DNA of 64,000 nucleotides, from NCBI GenBank assembly GCA_026545765.1, contig CM048844.1, positions 20,468,237 through 20,532,236 of the forward strand, read 5' to 3'. The stretch is from Plantago major (Eukaryota > Streptophyta > Magnoliopsida > Lamiales > Plantaginaceae). This document shows, piece after piece, positions 49,946 to 61,804 of this stretch (the stretch's first letter is position 1; every line of letters begins with the position of its first letter). The position numbers and the translations under genes are program-made. Below the pieces are notes generated by a model. It saw nothing but the letters and a program-made list of their open reading frames with translations, was not told the origin of the DNA and did no database searches.

Positions 49946-50206
49946 AACAACTATTCTTACATACAATTTGCTCAAAAAAAACTATTAAAGAATATAAAAG
50001 ATAACGAAATTAAAAGGTGAAAATACCATCGTGCAAAGAATGTATCATATCCTGCATACATTAGATTAACGACACATTATAAGTTGACATCATTTTTTTT
50101 TTTTAATTGTTTTTTAGGAATTGCTACTAATTAGTGAAAAGAATTCATATACTTCCATATTTGGTGCCAGAGTAAATCTTCTAGTGTGTAATTAATTCTT
50201 CGGTAT

Positions 50207-50325
50207 CCAAAATTAAATTTAACTATGGTAGAGTTAAATCGACATGTGTCATTAATCTAACATGTGGAGGAGAAGATGTTGAAGGGTTGTGGGGAGAGGA
50301 TCTCGAGCCGATTTGAGTTTCCTAG
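50207..50325. repeat. Right copy of the inverted repeat pair
   Basis: Reverse complement relative of 37868-37980 (see there). About 0.8 kb separates it from the Helitron end at 49431. Confidence 0.6.
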
Positions 50326-50329
50326 CAAA

Positions 50330-51789
50330 TAGTAATAAAGTTTAGGCACACCTTTATGTTCAAATTGTTTTGGCTAAATTGAGGCTAACATATCAATTCA
50401 AATGTGTTCTATATTATACGGGATCCTTATAATCCAAACGGAAAACACTCTATTATGTAAAGATTATGCTCTTTTTCGAGTTTGACAATGGTCCTATCTT
50501 GAATGGACTGACAATCTTATATTTTCATAGTGAAGTACTCACTGTGACGGCCATTGGCACGACCGGACAGAGTACCATTTACCGAATAAAGAGTATGGGC
50601 TGAATCGACGTAGCCGATGCCCACTATAGATGACACATTGACACCTCATATAAATTAGAAAGAAAAAAAAAAAAATCACATAATAACACATGTATCTAAG
50701 CTCTTCTTATAAATACCTCTCCCTTGAGAGGATGCTTGTTTACAAGTTTAGTCAACGGTAATAAACAAAATTAAAGACTAGAATTCATAGTACGAGTTAT
50801 TTATCGATCTTATTGTTAATAGTTGAAGTCAACTACTTGTATATCTAGTTGTTTACTTGACTTGCACAACAAACACGTAAATAATTATTTGGGCTCTTAA
50901 TATTCCAAGTTTCCAACTAACACTCTGTTCTTCTGGAAGCAACAACTAGTCACGTATAGCAACTAGCAAGAAACAACAGCTAGTCACAATTCCAGTTTCG
51001 CAGGAAATAAGGGAATCCAAAGAAAAATCGGTTTTTAACACATCTTGAAAAAAATTTGCACTTGAATTTGTTTCATTTAGGCAATGATCAAACACATTGT
51101 GGACTGATTTCTTATAGTGTTGCAAAAATTTAACTTTATCAGGATTTAAGGTCCTGGGCTGTCGATTCTGGATTCCATACGATTTTGTAATATACAGTAT
51201 TACAGTTCACATGACATATGGTTTTGGGCGGTTATAAAATTATCGTTTTGAGAAATATAAAAATGACGGTTGGATAACCCGATGTCCAATTGATAAGTTA
51301 GGATACATCCAACCCGGTTCCCCACTTAAAAGGTTATTTTCTTCAAAACTGAAGATCGGACACGTGTACGTAGGACCATAGTGATCAACTGACTCATTGG
51401 TTTCAAAGACCACGGTTATTATCTACACCCTACACGTGTCAATAATTTGAGAGTATACAAGGTCCTAAATTTACATCGGAGGTTGGTCCCATCCACTACA
51501 AATAGCACAAACTTCAAGGCTTATATGGTAAATAATTTTCTTTATTCATCTACTATACCTCAAAAGTTCGAGCAACTTTGCCTCGTCACCTTCTCAGTTG
51601 TTAAATCATAGACTAGTTACCTTACGTATTAAAATCTCTTATCTTCATTTCATCCAAGTACATCTCACATAAAGTCGGATATTACCTTTAAAAATACTTA
51701 AGCGGACAAACCCGTTTTCACCCTCATCACATCTTTTCGAACCACGTGTTCTACTGCTGCCTTCCTTCCGAGTTCCACGGTTCCAAAGA
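50330..51789. other. Gene-free region
   Basis: No gene or named repeat was recognised in this stretch. Confidence 0.35.
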
Positions 51790-51797
51790 ACTAGAAC

Positions 51798-52682
51798 AAG
51801 AGGTGTCAACCGGGCCGGGCTCGGGCCGGGCCATGAAAGCCCGGAAAATTAGCGGTTCGGACCGGGCCAGGCTCATTTTTAAGGGGTCGGCCCAGGCCGG
51901 GCTTTTAGAGAAATATTTAGGCCCGGCCAAGCCCCTAGCCCCATTAAAATACGGGCCGGTCCGGGCCTATAACGGGCCGGGCCGGGCTTGAAAAAAAATT
52001 AAAATTTTAGAATTTTTGGTTTGAGTGTGATTCATTCTTACTCATATAACATTCACTAAAAATTGTTACGTTTGGACGGAATATGTAAAGCTGAACCTCC
52101 CTCAAATAAATTATAAATATAAATATTTTTTCGTACTTCTCCCTTGTTTCAACGGTATGTTGCTATCGTTTCCCTTACTTCTAATGTCAAAGAGGTACTT
52201 ATTAGACCCAACATGAACTCTATTAGCATTTTATATCTAAAACTTAAGTAGAATTACTTATTAAACCAAGTGTAAAACTTTTAATGAATGTCATACTCGT
52301 CAAATTAAAAGAATTCTTTTATCTAACATGAACAAAATGTGTAGTGATTTAGTGGTGTTCTAATTAAGAAAAGACTTTTTAATTGTGTCTTGAACTTTTC
52401 AAACCCAATTTAAATATGTTGTCACAACTAATACATTATGATTCAAGTCAAATACCAACTAATATGCTTACTAAATATGTCGGGCTTTTCGGGCCGGGCT
52501 TAAGCGTTCCGGGCCGTTGCGGGCCACGGGCTTTTTATGTCCGGGTCGGGCCATGTAATAGGTGACCCCTAAGGCCCCAAACAAATATTCGGTCCGGGCC
52601 GATCACTACTATATTAACGATTCGGGCCGCCGCTTTTTACAGGCGGGCGGCCTGTCTACGACAGGCCCCATTAGCACCTCTA
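51798..52682. mobile_element. Non-autonomous hAT transposon, GC-rich ends
   Basis: An 885-bp element flanked by an exact 8-bp duplication ACTAGAAC (51790-51797 and 52683-52690), the target size of hAT transposons. The termini aagaggtg / cacctcta are imperfect inverted repeats. Both ends are packed with gggccggg / cccggcc motifs (51810-51990 and 52480-52670) around an AT-rich core, a layout known from eudicot hAT MITEs. No transposase is encoded. The element inserted about 240 bp upstream of the Ycf23-like gene. Confidence 0.85.
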
Positions 52683-52925
52683 ACTAGAACCAAAATAGTC
52701 CATTTTCGATTCTACAGTCCTGTGGTCAATGATTTTGGAACCGTTGACCACACTCTGGTTCGATCCGGTTCCAATTTCCATTTGATCTGATCTACTTGTA
52801 GTTGTACCCAACAAAACCCAAGCACAAAAATATCTGCCACTGCCACTTTTCCAGTCTTATCTCTTGAGTTCCCTCCAACATTGTGAACCCAGTTCAAGAA
52901 CACTAAACTAGTCACTCAGAAAGAG

Positions 52926-55400
52926 ATGGCTTCTTCAATCTTCACCCCTTTGTCAACTCCATCACACACCATCTTCAAACCCAATGAAAGTCCAATGCTT
53001 AAAATGGCGTCAAGGCCAGTTTCCAGTGCCAGAGCAAGAATTGCTTCGACCAGAATCAGGGCTTTACTTTCATCCTCCAAAGAGAGTGTCTTGAAGGATT
53101 TTCAAGAAAAAAGAGCCCTCAAAGTATGACTGACTGACCATTCTTTTGGTGACAACTTTCCATTTCATAAGTTTATAACTTTATGTTTACTCTATAACTC
53201 CGAAAGATAAGAAAGCAAATTCCTCATTTTATATTGAGTTTAAGTGGGATTTGGAGGTTGATTTGTAATGTAAGAATGATTCAAGGTTTGCTTTTGATAA
53301 TGTTTCTTGCAGATTATATCAGGGTTGCAGAATTTTGACAAGGATAATGTAGCGTCGGTAGTCATTGCTGCAGATAAGGTTATTTTTTCTTGGATTCTTT
53401 GACTCCTTATCATTTATGAGCTTTATTATGATTGGAGCCAGGAAAAGGTATTCGCTGTTAGATTTCTGCATCATTGCTGCAGAATTTAGGAGTATTAGTT
53501 TGTTTTGTTCTCATAAAGCCACTACAGGGCCTTGAGTTAGTTACAAAGTACTGGAGTAGGCTAACAGAATCAGGAACGATTCGGTGCACTTCGAGGAGCA
53601 TAAATCTTTGTAGAACTCTATAATAAGACCTTGGAGTTTCTAACTAGTAGTTTCTATTATCGAATAAGATTCCACTCCTTAGAAGCGTAAGAGTAGTTTG
53701 TACTAATGAAGCTCTACATGTAGGCAATTGGAATTTGACCAAACATTTCAATTTTTTTGGTGTTAAAACTGAAGCAAACAAGATTCTGAGCTAAGGTTTT
53801 TGTGTCCCCCACATAATACACTGAATCAGATTATCAGACTGTAATCTTCTTCACTGGTACCTCCCATGTTGCTTGAATTTCCAAGTTAACTAGTTCTCGT
53901 GCTGAGAACGATTGGACCGACTCAATATATGAAGATAGGGGCTTTTAAAATTATTTTGCCCGATACAAGAGTAATTTTTTCCCTACTTTATTTCTATGAT
54001 CTATCATTCATTTAATTTATGATGTTTATGTTGCAATTCCTGCAGGGAGGGGCCACTCATGTGGATATTGCCTGTGACGCAGAGTTAGTAAAACTTGTTA
54101 CTAGCTTGACTGATCTTCCAGTAAGCTCTGATCATTAGGTTTACCTTGTGATGCAGCACCTGTTACAATTAGTATTAATAAATCATTTGTTTTTGCAGGT
54201 TTGTGTTTCTTCTGTAGATCCAGCAGCATTCCCTGCGGCTATTGAAGCTGGAGCCGTAATGGTTAGACTGCCAACTTTCCTCTTGTTCTTGCCGTATTTC
54301 ATCTATTAAAGAGTGCTTCTATCACCTTTGGAAGAAACATGCGTGATGTGCCCATTCCTTATTCAGCAAGTACTAATTCTTTGTGGTTTCAGGTGGAAAT
54401 TGGAAACTACGATTCTTTCTATGAACAAGGTGTGAATTTCTCACCAGAGCAGGTACTGAATTGAAGCACTTTTGCTTTGTTGACTGTAATAAGTTTCTCT
54501 TGTGACGCCTTCGGTTAAAGTGATATACATTTTGACCTTTCGGTGCTATAATGCAGATCCTGAATTTAACCAAGGAGACGAAAAGACTTCTTCCATCCAT
54601 AGCTCTATCAGTAACAGTTCCTCATACCTTGAGCCTTCCGGACCAGGTTTCTGCTTGCTACTCTTTATTTCAATACAAAAGGTCATGCTAGAAAATTAGC
54701 GACGAGTTATCTTATCATACATGCTTCTGTATGTGGGACAAAACAGGTCAAGCTGGCTGAGCTATTGGAACTAGAAGGTGTTGATATTATCCAAACTGAA
54801 GGAGGAAAATGCTCTACTCCTTCAAAGGCTGGTGTTCTTGGCTTAATCGAAAAGGTAAGCATTTACCTGCACATGTTTGGAAGTTTTCATCTTTCTGAAT
54901 TGGTCATCACATATATAGTTCCAGCATGATTTATTGCAGTGTGATAATCTAAATCTATAGTATTACGTGATGATGCATCATCAACAATGTTAATTTATGG
55001 ACTAATCTCATCGTGTTGATAAATAGGCCTCCCCGACACTAGCAGCAGCATACTCGATTTCACGTGCAGTGAGAATACCAGTCATGTGTTCATCAGGACT
55101 GAGTTCTGTTACAGCACCAATGGCAATCTCTGCAGGAGCTTCTGGTGTGGTATGCGCTCTCAACCTAAAACTTCTCACATTTCTCATTGCTACTTAATTA
55201 ACTTTGTAATAGTGTAATCCTTTGCTTCATCTAGCAGATTGCTAAACTCTGCATTATATGTTACACAGGGTGTCGGTTCAGCAGTCAACAAGCTCAATGA
55301 CGTAGTGGCAATGATCGCAGAAGTCAAAAGCTTAGCAGACTCATTGGGCTTATCAACGAAGATCAGAAATGTTGATCAAGAGAGTAGATTGAGAATATAA
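52926..55400 (+). CDS. Ycf23-like (DUF561) chloroplast protein
   Basis: Nine exons (52926-53123, 53313-53378, 54046-54120, 54199-54261, 54393-54452, 54557-54646, 54747-54854, 55027-55149, 55269-55400) join with all phases 0 to give 304 residues. The first ~50 residues are Ser/Thr/Arg-rich (MASSIFTPLSTPSHTIFKPN), a plastid transit peptide. The mature part resembles plastid-encoded Ycf23 of algae, a DUF561 protein with a TIM-barrel-like pattern: IISGLQNFDKDNV, GGATHVDIACDAELV, VCVSSVDPAAFPAAIEAGAV, EIGNYDSFYEQG, TVPHTLSLPDQVKLAELLE, GVDIIQTEGG, ASPTLAAAYSISRAV, PVMCSSGLSS and ISAGASGVGVGSAVN. Its biochemical role is unknown; the conserved motifs suggest binding of a phosphate-containing ligand (inference). 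Confidence 0.9.
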
Positions 55401-56736
55401 GTGTAGGTGCATAATAAGCAAATTTTTGATCATGTAGAGTTGTAGAAATTCTGGTGTGGGCTTGAATTTATGACTCTTTAAGGAGTCCATGACTATTTTG
55501 TGATATGTCTATGACACTAATGAGTAATGAGGCTGGCTGATTCATCTGCGGACTGCGGTTGATGATGACTGGTAACCGAATTTTACTGCGTTCAAACTTC
55601 AGACATGCATATATTAATCATCAAGTGCAGTACAATAATCTCAACTTGGTGAAACCAATTAACCAAGTGTTCTGTAATCAATGGAAAAATTTAATTCCAA
55701 GAACATAAGCAATTAGTGGTTCGACAATGCCTATATTAACGGAAATCTTATTTTTGTTGAACCACATCAACAGGAAAATTAACAGAGAATCTTAATGATC
55801 AATCAATCACACTTACAAGATTGTACAATGTATCAAATCAACAAAATTTTAGGAATCGTCAATCTTAGTGTATGAACCCTAACTTCTAATCGCAAACTGA
55901 TTATAAAAGAAATTGACCGGTTTATGTATCATTGAGTGAGGATAATTGTATATAATGAAAAAACAATTTATATAAAGTTGTTGTAATCTGGAAGAATTGG
56001 ATCGAACTTGACGGAAGAAGACCGCGCAGGAAACAAAGTAGTAACAAAATTTCTCTCCTTCTGGCAATTTTAAATCCTGGCCCTTCATTTATAACAACTT
56101 TGATCTGAGTCGTTCATCCTTCAACAACCTAATTGAGCTACCAAAACTATGCCGTTGGCATCAAGTATATACACATTCATACGGTAGAGTTACATCTCAA
56201 TCGATTATTAATCGGGTCGTTACAATTTCCTGATCTATGAGCCTTTGAGAAATATGTCAGAATAGCCACAAGCGACTTTTTATTTTATAGGTTTGTAAGT
56301 TGTAACCCAAGTTTGGCAAGAAATGGCCTAGACACCATTACAAATGAGGCAGCCAACCTTCAACCAACATGCAACAAGTGAAGCCTCTCATAATACTTTC
56401 CCCAAAAGATGGTGCTTACTCATAAAGTCACATTCGATACTCAAATTTTCAATTTAACAATTCACTATCAATTTTTATTTATTTTGTATTATTTTTGTAT
56501 TTAAATATTTCAATTTCTTTATTTTATTGACGAATAAATGAAACATAAATATTAGTTATTCCGGATATGATATTGTAACAAGTGCAAAATGAGAAGAAAA
56601 GATGTGACGCACTTGATATCCGTTCAACTGTATCATCTACTTAACTGAGTCACAGGGAAGAATAGAGAGAGTGAAGTTTCCTCCATTCCCAAATTGGTAA
56701 TCCACTCTCATCGGAAACTCCGATTTCTCCACCACC
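55401..56736. other. Intergenic region and KAS I promoter
   Basis: 3' UTR of the Ycf23-like gene followed by spacer; no gene or repeat was recognised. The last ~100 bp is the KAS I leader. Confidence 0.4.
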
Positions 56737-59700
56737 ATGCAAGCATTACACTCCACCGGTCTCCGCCCATCTCCGCTCGACCCTCTCCGCATTAACCAAT
56801 CCAACAACATCAATGCCAAGCCACCACCCAAACGCCTCCATTTCAAAATCTCCGCCCAAACGCCTCCCAAGCGGGAAACCGACCCGAAGAAGCGCGTCGT
56901 AATCACCGGAATGGGACTCGTCTCCGTTTTCGGCAATGACGTCGATGCTTACTACGAGAAGCTCCTTGCCGGAGAGAGCGGCATTAGCTCCATAGACCGG
57001 TTCGATGCATCTAAATTTCCGACAAGATTCGGTGGACAGATTAGGGGATTTAAATCGGAAGGTTATATTGATGGGAAGAATGATCGGAGGCTCGATGATT
57101 GTTTGAGGTACTGTATTGTTGCTGGTAAGAAGGCGCTTGAGCATGCTAATCTCGGTGGCGATAGCCTTAATCAGGTTTACTCTTGTTTTTTCGAGCTTAA
57201 TTCAGAGCAGAGTTCAATTTTGGATTGTATAATGTTTCAGGTTTGTTGTATTCGCATTAATTGGATAATTGATATAAATAACTTAGATTTCACACCTCAC
57301 TACTAGTTCGAGCTTTTAGATGAGATGAAATTCTACCGGCATTGTTGATTGTTGACTAGCTAGTTGGACATTGCTGATTGTTGACTAGCTAGTTGGATTG
57401 AAGTTTCTTTTCAGCTGGTTAAAACTTATATGTCACTAAGATTTCGGACTTGTTGAGATTCATTCGAAATACTATGAACATTGTTATAAACTTTATTTTG
57501 CTCTTGTTTACTAGAAACATTTTTGAGGTTTTAGATGGAAATGCAAGGAAACTCTACACGATGTTTTTGTAGTTAAAACTTTGTAGGAAATATTACTTGC
57601 TCTTGTTGTGCTAATTACTTTATTATATGAACTTTTAGCATCACTTTGCTTTATCTGAATATTGTCCTAGTGTCCTGCCCTTTCTGTATGCTACTGGTAT
57701 TATGCATTTGTAATGCTTCAGAGTTGATGTTTTGTTTGTTCTAGCATTTCTGTGATTTTAACGCATGGTTATGGACTACTTTTAAGAATGTGGTGTCTTG
57801 ACAATTGCAGATTGATAAGATTAGAGCTGGTGTTTTGGTTGGAACGGGAATGGGTGGTCTCACTGCTTTCTCGGACGGTGTTCAGTCACTAATCGAAAAG
57901 GGTCACCGGAGAATTAGTCCATTTTTCATACCATATGCCATAACAAACATGGCTTCTGCTTTACTTGCGATTGATCTTGGGTTGATGGGGCCGAATTACT
58001 CTATTTCAACTGCTTGCGCTACTTCAAATTACTGTTTCTACGCGGCTGCAAATCACATTAGACGTGGTGAAGCTGATATAATGTTGGCCGGTGGAACTGA
58101 AGCTGCCATTCTACCTATTGGTTTGGGAGGATTTGTAGCCTGCAGGGCTCTGTCTCAAAGAAACGATGACCCTAAATCCGCTTCAAGACCATGGGACAAA
58201 GATAGAGATGGCTTCGTTATGGGTGAAGGTGCTGGGGTCTTGGTAAGCATATGTTTGTGATTGTTTTATTTATGTGCCGTGGCTGCTTAATTAGAATTTG
58301 TCAAAGTCCAAGAGGCCAAGATCATGAACCACTGCAAATTTTAAACTCTTAGTGCTCAAGTATTTCCTGTATATTGTAGTAATACTAGTAAGGATAGAGA
58401 AGATCATTTTTTCTTTTCAACCTTGGAATGGAGAGGATGGATATGAGAAAAAAGTGAAATTATCTAGACTGGTAATTCTCCTCCTTCCCCAATCAAACTA
58501 AGAGACAGAAAAGAAAGGGCTTATACAAAAGAGTTTTTTGAAAACTATTGGTTTCGCTTAATCTATTGCTCTCGTTTTTGCCGATTTTTGCTATAGACAG
58601 AAATTTTGCACTATTATACATTATATTTGGATGTGAAGAAAATTTTAAATCCAAATTAATTTCTTACTTTATAATAGGTGTTGGAAAGTCTGGAACATGC
58701 AATGAAACGAGGGGCACCCATTATAGCTGAGTACTTGGGAGGTGCAATAAACTGCGATGCTTATCACATGACTGATCCAAGAGCTGATGGACTTGGTGTC
58801 TCTTCATGTATACGCAATGCCCTCGAAGATGGTGGTGTTTCCCCTGAAGAGGTACACCTTTCTTCAAAGTACTATAAGTATTATATTATGCTCTCCCCAC
58901 ATTTGTTTACGAGTACAAAGTATGAATCTGAAATATGCTCCAACGTTTGCACAGTTGTACGTGCGATGCGTTTTTCCTTCACCGTCATTGCATTATTGCC
59001 CTGTTATTTTTCCCAGTATCACGGACCACCATCGCTTTCCTTTTTCAGGTTAACTACATCAATGCTCATGCAACTTCCACCATAGTAGGTGACATAGCTG
59101 AAATAAATGCCATTAAGAAGGTGTTCAAGGACACTTCAGGGATCAAAATCAATGCGACTAAGGTGAGCAGTTTACTTGCACTTGGTACTTTATGACTACA
59201 CATGGTCATAGATTTGTTTCAAGTTTGCTTGAAACAAATCCCATGATTACACAATGGTCAAATTTGCCATTCTATAATTGAAAATTTGAGATTATGACTC
59301 TGTCACGATTCCATTTTGCTTCTCATGTGACAATTTCTTTTTTCAGTCTATGATAGGGCACTGTCTTGGCGCTGCTGGTGGTCTGGAAGCAATTGCAACA
59401 GTGAAAGCCATTACAACAGGCTGGATTCATCCCACAATCAATCAATTTGTAAGTTAATCATATAAGATAGCATCCCTGAACGTGGCTTATAATGCATGTG
59501 TGTGATTTCTTTGGCTATGCTTACTTGAACTAGACTGCAATTCTCGTGAGAAATTATTGTCAATAAATAATCTTTTACTAATGCAGAATCCAGAGCCTTC
59601 CGTTGAGTTCGATACTGTTGCAAATGAAAAGCAGCAGCACGAAGTGAATGTCGGTATGTCACACTTCATCAACACTGACTACGCTATGAAAACAATATTA

Positions 59701-59833
59701 CTTGATGTCACTTTGGAAATTCTAATGAGATTGGTAAATTACTCATGTTTTTTAATTAAATGCAGCTATTTCAAATTCATTCGGATTTGGTGGACACAAT
59801 TCCGTCGTAGCCTTTTCTGCATTCAAGCCGTGA
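56737..59833 (+). CDS. KAS1: 3-oxoacyl-[acyl-carrier-protein] synthase I (KAS I), chloroplastic
   Basis: Condensing enzyme extending acyl-ACP from C4 to C16 in plastid fatty acid synthesis. Seven exons (56737-57174, 57811-58242, 58678-58851, 59049-59162, 59347-59448, 59587-59653, 59766-59833) join in frame to 464 residues, matching plant KAS I. Residues 1-45 form a Ser/Pro-rich transit peptide; the mature protein starts near [20 protein letters not shown]. The catalytic triad is visible: Cys215 in [10 protein letters not shown], His355 in [10 protein letters not shown], and His391 in [12 protein letters not shown] with Lys386 just before. Other landmarks are [41 protein letters not shown] and the end [24 protein letters not shown] rather than KAS II is chosen from overall recalled similarity. 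All introns are GT-AG and nothing is broken. Confidence 0.95.
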
Positions 59834-60854
59834 ACAGAGTCCTAACATGTTTCTCCTTGCAAGAGCAATCTTATTCATCAGCTCTCATCAATCAATCATT
59901 CTTACTGAAGAATCAACAATCAGCCTTTTCGACTGGGGCCATGTTTATTATGTTTTGTAATAATCTTGAGATTAGTTGTGCAGTTAAAGACAATGCAATG
60001 TCCTTGTAAACCTCAGTTTAGTTGCGAAATGCATCATTTTTGCATCAATGCAAAAGATGCAACCCTCGATTGATATTCAGATCTCAAATTAAGTTAATTA
60101 TCTTTGCATAATTTTGTGAGGAGTTACTTTGAAGAATATTGTAAGTTCTTGTCACAAAGTGGCTCAGCTTTGGTCTTGTTTCTAGCTTTGTCTTAGATTC
60201 ACCATTGAACAAATCTACCTGTCCAGAATTTATATATTCTACTGTTTCCTGAGATTAGATCAAGAAAGGAAAAAGAAATTAGAGACCACATACAGACTGT
60301 ATGTAGTCACTAATTTGATACAGTCATACAGAAACTATTGTGTTTGTGTATACTACTATCCAGTAATTTGCATTTGTTATGCTAGAACAGGCATAGAGTA
60401 GATCTTAGAGGCAGTTTAAACTGATTGTATATGTTTGTTTTAGCTTGTTACATCTACATCGCCTGGTCTGTGTAAGCTGGCTCTATTAGTCTTTTGAGAA
60501 ATGGTCCAAAAAAGATCTGTTGCATAACTGTAGCAAGGATCCAGTGAATCACAGTTTCAGAGGTTCTGAAAACAACTGATTAAAACCGACTCGTCTTAGT
60601 GATGACGTATCGATATACACATTCTAATTCAGATATAAAAATGCTCAGAAATCCTACCTATCCAACGGATCAAACAAACACATGAGCTGCCAAAATCAAC
60701 TCTGCATCCGTATTGTTAACCTCTATCGCGATCGATGATTATGTAGCTCGGAATGGAGGGAACCGTATCATGTGATCGTTTGTTGAAATAATGGATGATA
60801 TGGCGTTGCCATGTGCCTGTTTTTTATGCATGAGAAGAAAATAAGTCAAATACC
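59834..60854. other. KAS I 3' flank
   Basis: No further gene recognised before the U6atac promoter. Confidence 0.4.
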
Positions 60855-60898
60855 ATCCCACATCGGTTTCAGATGGAAGTCTAAGACAGTATATATTA
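60855..60898 (+). promoter_or_regulatory. U6atac gene promoter: USE and TATA box (Pol III type)
   Basis: The plant snRNA upstream sequence element RTCCCACATCG is present exactly (atcccacatcg, 60855-60865). A TATA box (tatatatta, 60890-60898) follows after 24 bases. In plants a spacing of about 23-24 bp specifies RNA polymerase III and about 33-34 bp Pol II, so this is a Pol III promoter. Transcription should start about 30 bp after the TATA, at about 60921. Confidence 0.85.
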
Positions 60899-60920
60899 GT
60901 CTAGCTTGTATATGGTTGTT

Positions 60921-61042
60921 GTGTTCGTAGAAAGGAGAGATGGTTGGCATCTCCCCCGACAGGGACGGGAACGGCCTTCGGGCTTTACCTGTTACCACAC
61001 ATCCGGTTAAGGCTTTCCACTTCGGTGGATCTCATAACCCAA
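60921..61042 (+). ncRNA. U6atac snRNA (minor, U12-type spliceosome)
   Basis: U6atac replaces U6 in the minor spliceosome, pairing with the 5' splice site of U12-type introns and with U4atac. The 5' end reads gtgttcgtagaaaggagaga, containing the aaaggagaga segment that pairs with U12-type donors; gttggcatctccccc follows as the U4atac-pairing region; then a gggaacggccttcgggcttt hairpin, catccggttaaggctttcc, and a 3' stem-loop ccacttcggtgg ending ctcataaccc. These match the conserved U6atac layout as recalled for plants and animals. The gene has an exact USE, a TATA at Pol III spacing and a T6 terminator, all expected of a functional copy. It lies alone between KAS I and a cytochrome b561 gene. 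The 5' end is placed from family knowledge and could shift by a few bases. Confidence 0.9.
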
Positions 61043-61048
61043 TTTTTT
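61043..61048 (+). terminator. Pol III terminator of U6atac
   Basis: Six T residues directly after the U6atac 3' end. Confidence 0.85.
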
Positions 61049-61804
61049 CATTTTCCTTCCAGTTTCTAGTTTCTGTCTGTGTGCTTTAAAATAAAAGACA
61101 ATTACTTGGAATGTCATTTTACTTTTTTTCTCCCTTTTTTCTTTTCCTTTTTGGCTGCTGTTGTGTTTAAACTTTAAAGACTACAACATAATTTTTGAGT
61201 AATTCTCTTAAAATACGGGGGTTTTGAGTAACTCTCTTAGAGACTTTGTGTATAATTTTATCCTTCGGGTTTTTTAAATGTTCTGAGCATGAATTGGCGT
61301 GATGAATTTGGGTTCTTCGCTTCCGAGTGATTTATAATTTGTCAATTCGCGACCTTAGCTCACAACCAAAAATTTTAATAAATAAAATGACAAAATATAG
61401 GGTACATAAGGGATCAAGATCTGTTATTTAACAACGCATAACTTGCAAAAAAAAAAAAAAAAAACAATGAATAAGCACAATGAGCCAATGAAAGAAACTT
61501 TCAGCTATTAAAAATGAATATGATCATCTAATGTAAAATATTTTGATACAATTTGGTACATTCATTATTCACTAATATAGCACGTCCAAATTTGTAGGTA
61601 TGTTCATGAATTTATTTGTATACACACCTACTTTAAAGGACACTTTTACTCTCAAATATTTTGTATTAGTATTCTAGTTCGCGCTCTCATTTCCGAATTC
61701 TTTATAAGATGAAGAATGTATTAAACATAAAACAATGATACTAGAAACTATATCTTATTAGTAATCACATATATTTCAACACAATGACACAATTGTTTCA
61801 CAGC
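61049..61804. other. Intergenic region
   Basis: AT-rich spacer containing a poly-A run (about 61447-61464). No gene recognised; the right edge is the 3' UTR of the cytochrome b561 gene. Confidence 0.4.

Noticed and set aside
51746..51991. Frame rich in Gly, Arg and Ala
   Set aside because: It comes from the GC-rich end of the hAT element.
56746..57144. 132-residue minus-strand frame
   Set aside because: Antisense of KAS I exon 1.
59557..60009. 150-residue plus frame over the end of KAS I
   Set aside because: It reads through the last intron and out of frame in the final exon; the spliced reading gives the conserved KAS I C-terminus.
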